Part shown: positions 42,765-52,435 of the stretch, in pieces
Position numbering within the stretch: the first letter of the stretch is position 1
Layout: each line of letters starts with the position of its first letter
Source of the DNA: Luteibacter yeojuensis
GTDB lineage: Bacteria > Pseudomonadota > Gammaproteobacteria > Xanthomonadales > Rhodanobacteraceae
Length of the DNA stretch: 64,000 nucleotides
Direction of reading: 5' to 3'
Assembly (NCBI RefSeq): GCF_000964085.1
Contig: NZ_JZRB01000008.1
Location: 1 to 64,000 of the forward strand
Translations under genes and position numbers: made by a program
The notes under the pieces: generated by a model
What the model was told of the DNA's origin: nothing
The model's database searches: none
The model's input: the letters and a program-made list of their open reading frames with translations, nothing else

Positions 42765-43219
42765 GCTTTTTCCAGCTTCAGGATGTAATCCCAGTCGTGC
42801 TTGGCGACGGGCATGACGGAGAGGCGGTTGCCCTTGCGCACGAGCGGCATGTCGGCCAGTTCGTCGTGGCCCTTCAGCTCGTCGAGCGAGATGGTGCGCT
42901 TCAGCTTGCGGTCGAATTTGACATCGACCAGCATCCAGCGCGGTTCTTCGCGCTTCGCCGTTTCGTCGAAGTATTTCGATTTCGGGTTGAACTGGCTTTC
43001 ATCGGGGTAGGCGGGCGAGGCCACCGTGGCGATGCCGACGATGCCGGGCACGTCGGTGTTCGAGTGGTAGAAGAAGATCTTGTCGCCCACCTTCATGCCG
43101 TCGCGCATGAAGTTCCGCGCCTGGTAGTTGCGCACGCCATCCCACGGTTCCACGCCCTTGCGTTTCAGGTCGTCGATGGAGAACGCATCGGGCTCGGACT
43201 TCATGAGCCAGTACTTCAT
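42761..43219 (-). CDS. EVE domain protein
   Basis: A 152-residue single-domain EVE protein. It starts [18 protein letters not shown], which is characteristic, and continues [23 protein letters not shown] and [17 protein letters not shown], the PUA-like core. Family members bind modified bases in DNA or RNA; here it is a stand-alone housekeeping type, with no restriction domain fused. It overlaps both neighbours by 4 bp. Confidence 0.93.
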   Translation of the reverse strand: MKYWLMKSEPDAFSIDDLKRKGVEPWDGVRNYQARNFMRDGMKVGDKIFFYHSNTDVPGIVGIATVASPAYPDESQFNPKSKYFDETAKREEPRWMLVDVKFDRKLKRTISLDELKGHDELADMPLVRKGNRLSVMPVAKHDWDYILKLEKA

Positions 43220-43827
43220 GCGGCGCCGCCCGTGCAGTCGATGAGTTCTTTATCGGTGGCGATGTAATCGAGCTTGATATCCCACTCGGCCGTTTCGATG
43301 GCGGGCAGCTCCTGGAACGCATAGCCCACGCCCACCAGCAACGGCTGCGCGGGGCGCGCCTGGTCGCGGAGGAACTCGAAGCTGCGGTCGTAGTAGCCAC
43401 CACCGAAACCGAGGCGGTTGCCCTTGCGGTCGAAACCCAGCAGCGGCACCAGCACCAGGTCGAGCTTGTCGGCCTCGATGACGTGGGCGGCGGCCTTGGG
43501 CTCGGGGATGCCGAGCTCGTTGGTCTCGACGTCCTCGCCCGTGGTCCACGGCGCGAAGGTGAGGCGGCGCTTGCCACCGATCTTGGTGACGATGGGCAGG
43601 TAGAAGGTTTGCCCGCGCTCGGCGAGGGGGCCGATGGCGACGTTCAGCGGCAGCTCGCCGCCCGTGGCCCAGTAGCCGGCCACGTGCTTGTCGGTGAGGA
43701 ACTCGGGGAGCTGTTCCAGCGAGGCGCGCAGCCCGGAGGCCGCCGCGACGCGCTCGGCGGGCTTGAGCTCGCGGCGGCGCTGGACGAGATCGGCGCGGAG
43801 TTCACGTCTCTCGGGAAGCTTTGACAT
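43216..43827 (-). CDS. 5-formyltetrahydrofolate cyclo-ligase
   Basis: Converts 5-formyl-THF to methenyl-THF with ATP; 203 residues. It has an N-terminal LRADLVQRRRELKP, the VLVPLLGFDRKGNRLGFGGGYYDRS motif diagnostic of the family, and LLVGVGYAFQELPAIETAEWD. The gene is ygfA/fau in E. coli, where it also lies after zapA and the 6S RNA gene. Here the 6S RNA gene lies directly upstream on the same strand, and the cyclo-ligase overlaps the EVE gene by 4 bp. Confidence 0.94.
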   Translation of the reverse strand: MSKLPERRELRADLVQRRRELKPAERVAAASGLRASLEQLPEFLTDKHVAGYWATGGELPLNVAIGPLAERGQTFYLPIVTKIGGKRRLTFAPWTTGEDVETNELGIPEPKAAAHVIEADKLDLVLVPLLGFDRKGNRLGFGGGYYDRSFEFLRDQARPAQPLLVGVGYAFQELPAIETAEWDIKLDYIATDKELIDCTGGAA

Positions 43828-43931
43828 GGTCGTTCAGCCGAACGGCACTGGCCTGGGCGCCCGCGAGCCGCCACGCCCGGTGCCGCGGGCAAGGCGCTGA
43901 CCGGCCCCAAGGGGCCGGCCGGCAAAAGAAA

Positions 43932-44121
43932 GAGGCGTTCTCCGCGATGTCGCTGCGCACCAAACGACCTTGATCCAAAGGATCAGGTGGGAGAGCCACA
44001 CGGTCTCAAGGCTTTCCGTACGAAGGCGGACATGCGCAACAACCGTGTAAGGCCGACCCGGGGTCGTATGTAGGAACAAGGCAAATGTAAAGTGCGCTGG
44101 CGGGCACCGCAGGGAACGCCC
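43932..44121 (-). ncRNA. ssrS: 6S RNA
   Basis: About 190 nt between zapA and the cyclo-ligase gene, the classical 6S location. The ends pair as a closing stem: GGCGTTCCCTGCGGTG near 44120 opposes CATCGCGGAGAACGCC near 43934. The 3' half aligns with E. coli 6S (AAGCCTTGAGAC matching AAGCCTTAAAAC, and a CACCTGATCC...GGATCAAGG hairpin matching the CACCTTGAACC...GGTTCAAGG hairpin). The central part keeps GGTTGTTGCGCATG against GGTTGGTGAGCATG. 6S RNA binds the sigma-70 RNA polymerase holoenzyme in stationary phase. Ends are estimated to a few bases. A GC hairpin lies downstream but without a T run. Confidence 0.9.
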
Positions 44122-44126
44122 GGCGC

Positions 44127-44435
44127 TTATTTTACCGATGCGTCGAGCAAGCCATCAAGCTTTCGGCGCAAAGCGGCCAGGCCGTCGGTCAGGGCTTGTT
44201 CCTGCGAGTTGTGCTGGCCGCGCAGCGTGAGCAGCTCGTGGGCGATGCTGACGGCCGCCAGGACGGCGATGCGGTCGAAGCCCGGCACCTTGGCGCTGGA
44301 CTTCAGCTCACGCATCTTGTCATCGAGGAAGCGCGCCGCCGCCACCAGGCCTTCACGCTCATCCGGCGCGCAGGCGATGTGGAATTCACGGTCGAGGAGC
44401 CGCAGGGAGACGGGTTCGTGGGTCTGGGCGTTCAT
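44127..44435 (-). CDS. zapA: Cell division protein ZapA
   Basis: A 102-residue FtsZ-ring stabiliser. The N-terminus EPVSLRLLDREFHIACAPDE and LVAAARFLDDKMRELKSS are typical of ZapA, with a C-terminal coiled coil (residues 70-100). The ATG at 44435 is preferred over a TTG four codons earlier. It lies 8 bp after the TIGR02449 gene and immediately upstream of the 6S RNA gene. Confidence 0.94.
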   Translation of the reverse strand: MNAQTHEPVSLRLLDREFHIACAPDEREGLVAAARFLDDKMRELKSSAKVPGFDRIAVLAAVSIAHELLTLRGQHNSQEQALTDGLAALRRKLDGLLDASVK

Positions 44436-44443
44436 GCTGGGGT

Positions 44444-44668
44444 TCAACCCGTGTTCTCGAGCGCCTTCAGGCGCTGGATCATGGCTTCGACGCGGCTGCG
44501 GGCCTGCTCGTTGCGGGCCATGAGGCTGGAGCGCTCGTTGGCGAGCTGCTCCTGGCTATGCCGCAGGCTGCGGTTTTCTTCCGTCAGGCGGCGGACGGTG
44601 TCGACGAGCCGGTCGAGCGTGGCGCTCAGGCTTTCCAATTCAGTCTTGAAGGCGTCCGGGTTCGTCAT
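44444..44668 (-). CDS. TIGR02449-family coiled-coil protein
   Basis: A 74-residue protein, nearly all coiled coil (LESLSATLDRLVDTVRRLTE, then ENRSLRHSQEQLANERSSL). It matches the short ZapB-like TIGR02449 family that typically sits beside zapA in Xanthomonadales and Pseudomonadales. A role with ZapA at the division ring is inferred from context. Confidence 0.88.
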   Translation of the reverse strand: MTNPDAFKTELESLSATLDRLVDTVRRLTEENRSLRHSQEQLANERSSLMARNEQARSRVEAMIQRLKALENTG

Positions 44669-44753
44669 GCGCGGACTATAACAGGGGTTCGCGCCTTGTC
44701 AGCAGGCCGTGAAGGCTTAGACTTCACGGAATAGGACACCAGGAGCCAGCGCC

Positions 44754-45320
44754 ATGCCCAGCAACCAGACCGTCGACCCCGAAGACATCGCCGAACTCAT
44801 CGGGCGCTGCAACCTGTCCACGTCGGTCAGCGAATTCCATGGCTCGCTCGTGGGTTACATCAGCGCGGGCGGCGCGTTTCCGGCGGATAACATCCTCGAC
44901 GCACTGAAGTTCGAGCCCGACCCGGCGCCCACCGCCGATGAACAGGCCATGCTGGCGCGCCTGCGCCACCAGACCGAAGAATGGCTGGCCGATGCCGATC
45001 TCAGCTTCATGCCGTGGATCCCCGACGACGAGGCCCCGCTGCACGAGCGCGTCGAGGGCCTGGCCGACTGGACGCGCGGCTTCCTGGGTGGCTTCGGCCT
45101 GGGTGGTTCGCCCGAGGCGGCCAAGGGCCTCAGCGACGATGCCAAGGAGATCCTCCGCGACATGGCCACCCTCGCCGCCACCGAGGTCACGCTGGACGAG
45201 GACGTGGAAGGCGACGAAGCATCGCTCACCGAACTGGAAGAGTACGTGCGCGTGGGCGCGCTCACCCTGCATGCCGAGCTTGCGCCGCGCCAGGAACCGG
45301 CCAGCGATACCCTGCATTGA
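44754..45320 (+). CDS. UPF0149 (YgfB/YecA) family protein
   Basis: A 188-residue helical protein. The start PSNQTVDPEDIAELIGRCNL, FHGSLVGYISAG and DWTRGFLGGFGLGG are the family hallmarks; the last 40 residues form an acidic helix with EEYVRVGALTLHAEL. E. coli homologue YgfB also precedes pepP. It is divergent from the TIGR02449-zapA-6S unit, and its stop overlaps pepP as TTGA. Confidence 0.93.
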   Translation: MPSNQTVDPEDIAELIGRCNLSTSVSEFHGSLVGYISAGGAFPADNILDALKFEPDPAPTADEQAMLARLRHQTEEWLADADLSFMPWIPDDEAPLHERVEGLADWTRGFLGGFGLGGSPEAAKGLSDDAKEILRDMATLAATEVTLDEDVEGDEASLTELEEYVRVGALTLHAELAPRQEPASDTLH

Positions 45321-46588
45321 TCGCGCCAGCGGAATACGCCCGGCGCCGCCGGGAGCTGATGCGCATGGCGGGCGAGGACGCGGTGCTGATCCTCGCCACC
45401 GCCCCCGAGCGCATGCGCAACGCGGACGCCCCGTGGCCGTACCGCCAGGATTCCGATTTCCACTACCTCACCGGTTTCGGCGAACCCGAGGCCGTGCTGG
45501 CCCTGCTGCCGGGTCGCGCCCATGGCGAGACCGTGCTGTTCTGCCGCGAGCGCGACGCCGAGCGTGAACGCTGGGATGGCGAGCGCATGGGCACCGATCG
45601 CGCCGCCCGCGAGCTGAAGCTCGACGACGCGTTCCCCATCGACGATATCGACGACATCCTGCCCGGGATGATCGAGGGCCGGGCGCGGGTGTACTGCCAT
45701 TTTGGCCAGGAGCCGGATTTCGACGCCCGCCTGCTGGCGTGGATGCGCCGGCTGCGCACCGCCCGCGGTGGCGGCGTGGTGCCGAAGGACCTGGTGGCCC
45801 TGGGCCACCTGCTCCACGACCTGCGCCTGTTCAAGTCGCGCGACGAGCTGGCGCTGATGCGCCGTTCCGCCGAGGTGGCCGGCGCCGCCCACCTCGCGGC
45901 CATGGCCATGGCCGCCCCCGGCGTGGCCGAATACGAGATCGAGGGCGAGATCCTCCGCACCATCCGCGGCCGCGGCGCGGTGCCGGCGTTCCCGCCCACC
46001 ATCGCCGGCGGCGCCAACGCCTGCGTCATGCACTACCAGGCCAACCGCGCCACGCTGAAGGCCGGCGACCTGCTGCTGGTCGATGCCGGCGCCGAGGTCG
46101 ATTGCTACGCCTCCGACATCACCCGCACCTACCCGGTCGATGGCCGTTTCACGGCAGAGCAGCGCGCGTTGTACGACATCGTCCACGAAGCGCAACTGGC
46201 GGCCATCGACGCCGTGCGCCCCGGCCGCGCCTTCGCCGATTCGCACCACGCCGCCGTCCGCGTCATCGCCAGCGGCCTCTGCGCGCTGGGCCTGGTGAAG
46301 GGCAGCGTGGATCGCGCCATCGCCGAGGGCGCCTACAAGCCGTATTTCCCCAGCAAGACCGGCCACTGGCTGGGCCTGGATGTGCACGACGTGGGCGATT
46401 ACCGCATCGACGGCGAACCCCGCGTGCTGGAGGAAGGCATGGTGCTGACGGTGGAGCCGGGCATCTACGTGCCGCCCAACGACAAGGGCGTGGCCGAGAA
46501 ATGGCGCGGCATCGGCATCCGCATCGAAGACGACGTGATCGTGACGAAGGGCGCGCCTGAAGTCATGACGGCGATGGTGCCGAAATAA
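45317..46588 (+). CDS. pepP: Xaa-Pro aminopeptidase
   Basis: A metallopeptidase of about 423 residues that removes N-terminal residues preceding proline. The creatinase-like N-domain runs to about residue 165. The pita-bread domain has two-metal ligands: Asp in LLVDAGAEVDCYASDITRT (two), His in TGHWLGLDVHD, Glu in TVEPGIYVPP and Glu in IRIEDDVIV. The TTG at 45317 overlaps the upstream stop and gives the typical N-terminus with EYARRRRELM; the next ATG is inside that motif and would truncate it. Confidence 0.93.
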   Translation: MIAPAEYARRRRELMRMAGEDAVLILATAPERMRNADAPWPYRQDSDFHYLTGFGEPEAVLALLPGRAHGETVLFCRERDAERERWDGERMGTDRAARELKLDDAFPIDDIDDILPGMIEGRARVYCHFGQEPDFDARLLAWMRRLRTARGGGVVPKDLVALGHLLHDLRLFKSRDELALMRRSAEVAGAAHLAAMAMAAPGVAEYEIEGEILRTIRGRGAVPAFPPTIAGGANACVMHYQANRATLKAGDLLLVDAGAEVDCYASDITRTYPVDGRFTAEQRALYDIVHEAQLAAIDAVRPGRAFADSHHAAVRVIASGLCALGLVKGSVDRAIAEGAYKPYFPSKTGHWLGLDVHDVGDYRIDGEPRVLEEGMVLTVEPGIYVPPNDKGVAEKWRGIGIRIEDDVIVTKGAPEVMTAMVPK

Positions 46589-46599
46589 CCACAGAAGGA

Positions 46600-46728
46600 C
46601 TAGAGATCGGCGTGTACGTCCTTCTTCTGATGCGCCTCGTCATCCGCATGCACCTCAAACCACATCGCGTTGAGGATGGCGAACGCACAGGCGAGCCCAA
46701 GGCCGAGGATCCAGGCGAAATACCACAT
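46600..46728 (-). CDS. cydX: Cytochrome bd small subunit CydX
   Basis: A 42-residue membrane peptide, MWYFAWILGLGLACAFAILN then AMWFE, matching CydX/YbgT with one helix and the conserved Trp-Tyr start and Trp-Phe-Glu end. The C-terminal tail is charged. AAGGAG lies 10 bp before the ATG. It follows cydB by 14 bp. It stabilises the CydAB oxidase haem site in E. coli. Because it is short it is easily missed by annotation. Confidence 0.9.
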   Translation of the reverse strand: MWYFAWILGLGLACAFAILNAMWFEVHADDEAHQKKDVHADL

Positions 46729-46742
46729 GGCGTGCAGCTCCT

Positions 46743-47873
46743 TCAGTACATATGGTGCGACTTGCGCACCTGTTCGAGGCTGACGCGGCCGCGCATGATG
46801 CGGAATACCCACGTCGTGTAGAGCAGGATGATGGGCAGGAACACCACCACCAGGCACATCATCAGGAACAGCGTGCCCTGGCTGCTCGACGCATCCCACA
46901 CCGTGAGGCTCGAGCGCGGGTCGACCGACGATGGCATGAGGAACGGGAACAGCGCGAAGCCCGCCGCGGCGATGGTGCCCGCCACCGACAGGCAGCTGCT
47001 GAAGAACCCGAGGAAACCCTGGCGCGCCACGAACAGTTGCACGCCCAGCGCGCCGGCGAACGCCACCACCGGCGCCGCCCAGAAGTACGGCCGTTCCATG
47101 TACCCCGCGAACCACGACGCACCGACGGCCACCTGCTTCGCCAGCGGGTTGGAGATGCCGTCGGTGACCACGGGCCCGGCCACCGCGTAGCCCGGCATGC
47201 CGTAGGCGAGCCAGATGCCCGCGCCGACGAACAGCACCAGGTACACCAGCGAAAAAACGCGCGCGAGGTTCGCCGCCCGCGCCGCGATGCGCTCATCCGC
47301 TTTCAGCGACACCCACGCCGCGCCGTGTGCCAGCAGCATGCTGAGGCTCACCAGGCCGCAGAGCAGGGCGAACGGGTGGAACAGGTCGAAGAAGCCACCG
47401 TCCCACGCCATGCGCAGGTCGGCGTCGTAATGGAACGGCAGGCCAAGGAACAGGTTGCCGAACGCCACGCCACACACCGTCATGACGATGACGCCCGAGG
47501 CCACCAGCGCGTAATCCCATGCCCGCGTCCATCGCGTGTCTTCCACCTTCTCGCGGAAGTTGAAGCCCACGGGGCGGATGATGAAGGCGAGCAGCAGCAC
47601 GAACATGGCCACGTACAGGCCGGAGAACGAGGCGGCGTACAGCAGCGGCCACGCCGCGAACACCGCGCCGCCGCCGAGGATGAACCACACCTGGTTCCCC
47701 TCCCACGTGGGCTCGATGGTCTGCAACAGCACGTGGCGCTCGTGCTCGTCGCGGCCCAGCACGCGCAGCAGGGCGGCCACGCCGAAATCAAAGCCATCCA
47801 TGATGGCGAAGGCGGCGAGCAGCACCCCGATCAGGGCCCACCAGATGACGCGGAGCGTGTCGTAGTCGAACAT
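46743..47873 (-). CDS. cydB: Cytochrome bd ubiquinol oxidase subunit II
   Basis: A 376-residue membrane subunit with about eight helices. It has LRVIWWALIGVLLAAFAIMD followed by GFDFGVAAL, typical of CydB, and EPTWEGNQVWFILGGGAVFAAWP. With CydA it forms the high-affinity quinol oxidase. The ATG at 47873 begins the first helix; a longer upstream frame is noncoding. It lies 10 bp after cydA. Confidence 0.96.
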   Translation of the reverse strand: MFDYDTLRVIWWALIGVLLAAFAIMDGFDFGVAALLRVLGRDEHERHVLLQTIEPTWEGNQVWFILGGGAVFAAWPLLYAASFSGLYVAMFVLLLAFIIRPVGFNFREKVEDTRWTRAWDYALVASGVIVMTVCGVAFGNLFLGLPFHYDADLRMAWDGGFFDLFHPFALLCGLVSLSMLLAHGAAWVSLKADERIAARAANLARVFSLVYLVLFVGAGIWLAYGMPGYAVAGPVVTDGISNPLAKQVAVGASWFAGYMERPYFWAAPVVAFAGALGVQLFVARQGFLGFFSSCLSVAGTIAAAGFALFPFLMPSSVDPRSSLTVWDASSSQGTLFLMMCLVVVFLPIILLYTTWVFRIMRGRVSLEQVRKSHHMY

Positions 47874-47883
47874 GGCGGTCTCC

Positions 47884-49455
47884 TCAGGCGGCCTGCGCGG
47901 TGGCGGGCAACGGTTCCGGCGCGGGTGGCCACATGCCCAGCCCATCCGGCCCCTTTCTAGCGAACTTCACCATCAGGTAGCCATCGACCGCGGCCAGCGC
48001 CGTGTAGAACAGCACGAAGCCGCCGATCGAGAGCCACACCTGGCCCGGGGCCAGCGACGAGGCGCCCAGCGCGGTGGGCAGCACGCCCTCGATCGCCCAC
48101 GGCTGGCGGCCGTACTCGGCGACGATCCAGCCCAGCTCCGCGGCCACCCATGGCAGCGGCAGGCTCCACAGCGCCAGGCGGAGGAAGGTGCGGCCTTCGA
48201 GCCGGCGCTTGCTCGCGCGCCAGAACGCATAGGCGAACAGCCCGATGAACCACAGCCCGCACGCCACCATGAGGCGGAACGACCAGAACAGCACGGGCAC
48301 GTTGGGGATGGTGCTCTCCGCCGCGCGCTCGATATCGGCGGGCGTGGCCTTGCGGGGGTCGTCCATGAAACGCTTCAGCAGCAAGGCGTAGCCCATGTCC
48401 TTGTCATGCGCGGCCAGCAGCATCCGCGCCTGCGCATCGTTCTTGTCCTCGCGCAGCACCAGCATCGCGTCGTAGGCCTTGATGCCGTTGCCGATGCGCA
48501 CCGTGGCGTCCTTCACCAACGCATCGATGCCGAGGATGGGTTCGTCGATGGAACGCGTGCCGATGAGGCCCATCAGCCAGGGCACGCGGATGGCCGCATG
48601 GGTCTCGCGCTTCGCCACGTCGGGGAAGCCGACGAGGGTGAACGATGCCGGCGCGGGCTCGGTTTCCCACATGGCCTCGATGGCGGCCATCTTCATCTTC
48701 TGGTTCTCCGAGACCGTGTAGCCCGACTCATCGCCCAGCACCACCACCGAGAGGGACGCGGCCAGGCCGAAGCTGGCCGCCACCGTCATCGAGCGTTTCG
48801 CGAAATCGATGTTGCGCCCGCGCAGCAGGTACCACGCGCTGATCGACATCACGAACATCGCGCCCATGGTGTATCCGGCGCTCACCGTGTGCACGAACTT
48901 CGCCTGCGCCACTGGGTTGAAGATGACATCGCTGAACTTCGTCACCTCCATGCGCATCGTCTCGGCATTGAACGCGGCGCCCACGGGGTTCTGCATCCAG
49001 CCATTGGCGATGAGGATCCACAACGCGGAGAGCGACGTGCCCAGTGCCATGAACCAGGTGGCGATGAGGTGCTTCAGCGGCGTGGTGCGTTCCCAGCCGA
49101 AGAAGAACACGCCGACCAGCGTGGATTCGAGGAAGAAGGCCATCATGCCCTCGATGGCAAGCGGCGCGCCGAAGATATCGCCCACGTAGTGCGAGTAATA
49201 GGCCCAGTTGGTGCCGAACTGGAATTCCATCGTGACGCCCGTGGCCACGCCCATCGCGGAGTTGATGCCGAACAGCACGCCCCAGAACTGGGTCATGCGT
49301 TTCCACACCTCGCGGCGGGTCATCACGTAGACGCTCTCCATGATGGCGAGCATGAACGCCATGCCGAGCGTCAACGGCACGAACAGGAAGTGGTAGAGCG
49401 CCGTCAGTGCGAACTGCAGGCGTGAGAGGCCGACGACTTCGGGGTCGACGATCAT
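47884..49455 (-). CDS. cydA: Cytochrome bd ubiquinol oxidase subunit I
   Basis: The haem-bearing subunit, 523 residues, with about nine helices. Haem ligand histidines lie in ALYHFLFVPLTLG (near residue 21) and KFVHTVSAGYTMGA (near 188); the third ligand is likely the methionine of FRLMVACG. The quinol loop holds GDESGYTVSENQKMKMAAIE and is of the longer E. coli-like (long Q-loop) type. It overlaps cydP by 4 bp at its start and is followed by cydB and cydX. Confidence 0.96.
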   Translation of the reverse strand: MIVDPEVVGLSRLQFALTALYHFLFVPLTLGMAFMLAIMESVYVMTRREVWKRMTQFWGVLFGINSAMGVATGVTMEFQFGTNWAYYSHYVGDIFGAPLAIEGMMAFFLESTLVGVFFFGWERTTPLKHLIATWFMALGTSLSALWILIANGWMQNPVGAAFNAETMRMEVTKFSDVIFNPVAQAKFVHTVSAGYTMGAMFVMSISAWYLLRGRNIDFAKRSMTVAASFGLAASLSVVVLGDESGYTVSENQKMKMAAIEAMWETEPAPASFTLVGFPDVAKRETHAAIRVPWLMGLIGTRSIDEPILGIDALVKDATVRIGNGIKAYDAMLVLREDKNDAQARMLLAAHDKDMGYALLLKRFMDDPRKATPADIERAAESTIPNVPVLFWSFRLMVACGLWFIGLFAYAFWRASKRRLEGRTFLRLALWSLPLPWVAAELGWIVAEYGRQPWAIEGVLPTALGASSLAPGQVWLSIGGFVLFYTALAAVDGYLMVKFARKGPDGLGMWPPAPEPLPATAQAA

Positions 49456-49670
49456 GGCTTGGTTTCCTGGGGGGAGGCGGAAGCAGGGGCAAGGGCTTTG
49501 CCGACGCCGGCGGGCGAGACATCCGCGCGGGGCAGGGGCCGGATGGCCACGTACCAGATGAGCATCAACAGGGCGAGCTTGGCGACGACGATGACCGACA
49601 GCTCGAGCGCGAGCCGCGGCAGCGGTTTATCGCGCCAGCGCGGGCGCCTGGGGGGAACGTCGACATCCAT
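49452..49670 (-). CDS. cydP: Cytochrome oxidase small subunit CydP
   Basis: A 72-residue protein starting MDVDVPPRRPRWRDKPLPRLALE, then a single membrane helix (LSVIVVAKLALLMLIWYVAI) and a proline/alanine-rich tail. The RDKPLPRLALELSVIVVAKL pattern matches the CydP family encoded upstream of cydA. The stop overlaps cydA as ATGA. It is probably the first gene of cydPABX. Confidence 0.85.
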   Translation of the reverse strand: MDVDVPPRRPRWRDKPLPRLALELSVIVVAKLALLMLIWYVAIRPLPRADVSPAGVGKALAPASASPQETKP

Positions 49671-49794
49671 CGGTGCGACTCCAGCGAAAGCCTTGGACCA
49701 TTCGCCGGCAGCATATGCCCGGCCACCCAGGCGCGGAGCATGGCCTTTTGTCGCATCGGCCTGACCGCGCACGCCGCCCACATCCCCTGGTGCG

Positions 49795-49822
49795 AGCATA
49801 CGCCGGGTTGGCGCGGGTTGAA
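49795..49822 (-). promoter_or_regulatory. Possible promoter of cydPABX
   Basis: On the minus strand TTCAAC (49822-49817) and TATGCT (49800-49795) are spaced by 16 bp. This would give a leader of about 120 nt before cydP. No clear FNR or ArcA site is seen in the 334 bp gap, which otherwise holds only a family B repeat. Confidence 0.35.
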
Positions 49823-49890
49823 GCGGGGGTGGGGTGGCATGCCATGCGGCCATCTGCCACGCCAGGACAAAAAATCGTGGGCCCAAAAAA

Positions 49891-49987
49891 CTGTAGGAGC
49901 CCACTTGTGGGCGACAGCTCCTCGCGAGAAGCCTGCACACTTGCGGCGGTTTCGCGAAACATGTCGCCCACAAAGTGGGCTCCTACA
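49891..49987. repeat. Family B palindromic repeat unit
   Basis: CTGTAGGAGCCCACTTGTGG at the left and GTGGGCTCCTAC at the right, with an inner TTTCGCGAA beside the right half. It lies between pepQ and the cyd promoter region. Confidence 0.85.
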
Positions 49988-50004
49988 TCAGGTGGCCAGT
50001 AGTT

Positions 50005-51330
<1,326 letters not shown>

Positions 51331-51421
51331 GGGGTTCTCCGGGGACGAGAGGTGGGGCAAACCCCAATGGTGCGCCTCCGCAGGCGCTTATCCAACCCTT
51401 GCGCCCACGGGAGGCGGGCGC

Positions 51422-52030
51422 TCAGGCGGAGGAATACACGACGGTGTAATCGCCAGCGATATCGCCGAGCCGAAGGCGCAGCGCCGTGGCCGCGTGGTCG
51501 CGGCCGGCCGTGAAGGCATGCAGGTGCGCGCCGTGCAAGCTGATGGCGAAATGCCCCACCGCGAAATCGTGCGCCGGCGACCGCCACGACGTCAGCGGCG
51601 TCCACGTCGAGCATGCAGGACACGCCACGAACGCCGAATCCGGCGAATCACACCACACCGCCAGCGCATCCTCCAGCGCATCGCTGCCCTCGTCGCCGGG
51701 CGACAACAGCTCGCGGCACTGCGGGCAGCGGATGGTGAACCCCCCGTCGTAGCGGCAGAAGATGCCGTTCTCCGGGCCGCCGTCCACCATCTCCGCGCCC
51801 TGGCCATCCGGCCGCCAGCGGTGGCCGCTGGCGTGCAGGCCGATGGCCGTGATGCCCGTGTCGGTAGCCAGCCGCACGTCGAGGACGGCGAACGTGGGCT
51901 CGCTGCCCTCGCCGGGGGTGGCCGAGATGGTGCCGTCGCCCACCAGCTGGAGGTAAAGCGCGGTGGCGGCCGCGGCGGCGTCGTCGCGTTCGAGGTCGGT
52001 ATCGACGAGGAGGGTGGTGGCGTGGCTCAT
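51422..52030 (-). CDS. Zinc-ribbon-like hypothetical protein
   Basis: A 202-residue soluble protein. Two CPxC pairs (CPQCRELLSP and CPACSTWTPL, about 35 residues apart near residues 103 and 137) suggest a bound zinc. A GLHASGHRWRP and PENGIFCRYDG segment precede them. The N-terminal 45 residues look like a short alpha/beta segment with TLLVDTDLERDDA. No family is recognised. It lies 57 bp downstream of the PilZ gene and may share its transcript. Confidence 0.72.
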   Translation of the reverse strand: MSHATTLLVDTDLERDDAAAAATALYLQLVGDGTISATPGEGSEPTFAVLDVRLATDTGITAIGLHASGHRWRPDGQGAEMVDGGPENGIFCRYDGGFTIRCPQCRELLSPGDEGSDALEDALAVWCDSPDSAFVACPACSTWTPLTSWRSPAHDFAVGHFAISLHGAHLHAFTAGRDHAATALRLRLGDIAGDYTVVYSSA

Positions 52031-52087
52031 CGGCGCGATGGTCGCCCTTCGTGGCCGCCGGGGTAAAGCCGCCCCGATGGCCACCGT

Positions 52088-52435
52088 TCAGTCAGCCGGC
52101 GGCCCGATCCATTCATCGATGGCGCGCACGTCGTCCTCGCTACCCGAGATGATGCGGTAGCCGGACCAGAACTGGCCCGCGGAGGCGGCGGGCTCGTGCC
52201 ACTGCTCCTGGATGCCGATGACCACCGCGTGCTCGCGGTGCTGCGCGTCGGGCAACTGGAACGTCACCTGGTGCACGGCGCCGCTGCGCGGCTCGCGGGT
52301 GCCCAGCAGCATCATGCCGGTGGCGGAAAGGTTGCCCAGCTGGCCCAGGACGGCGTCGGTCATGACATCGACGACGGGCATGGGCGAGCTGGCGCGCTTG
52401 CGCGGGGCGCGGCGCTGTTCGAATTCGGATTTCAT
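52088..52435 (-). CDS. PilZ-domain c-di-GMP receptor
   Basis: A 115-residue PilZ protein. It has the RRAPRKR motif near residue 8 (RxxxR) and NLSATGM near residue 35 (the D/N-x-S-x-x-G motif), both needed for cyclic di-GMP binding, and a WSGYRI strand. It overlaps the DUF1631 gene by 4 bp. It is probably the signal-input partner for that protein. The window also encodes a diguanylate cyclase elsewhere. Confidence 0.88.
   Translation of the reverse strand: MKSEFEQRRAPRKRASSPMPVVDVMTDAVLGQLGNLSATGMMLLGTREPRSGAVHQVTFQLPDAQHREHAVVIGIQEQWHEPAASAGQFWSGYRIISGSEDDVRAIDEWIGPPAD

Noticed and set aside
43893-43920. GC-rich hairpin (GGCCCC-TT-GGGGCC) after the 6S RNA as a terminator
   Set aside because: No T run follows the stem on the transcribed strand, and the cyclo-ligase gene may need read-through.
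43834-44079. An 81-codon frame inside the zapA to cyclo-ligase gap
   Set aside because: It lies across the 6S RNA and matches no protein; the RNA structure explains this stretch.
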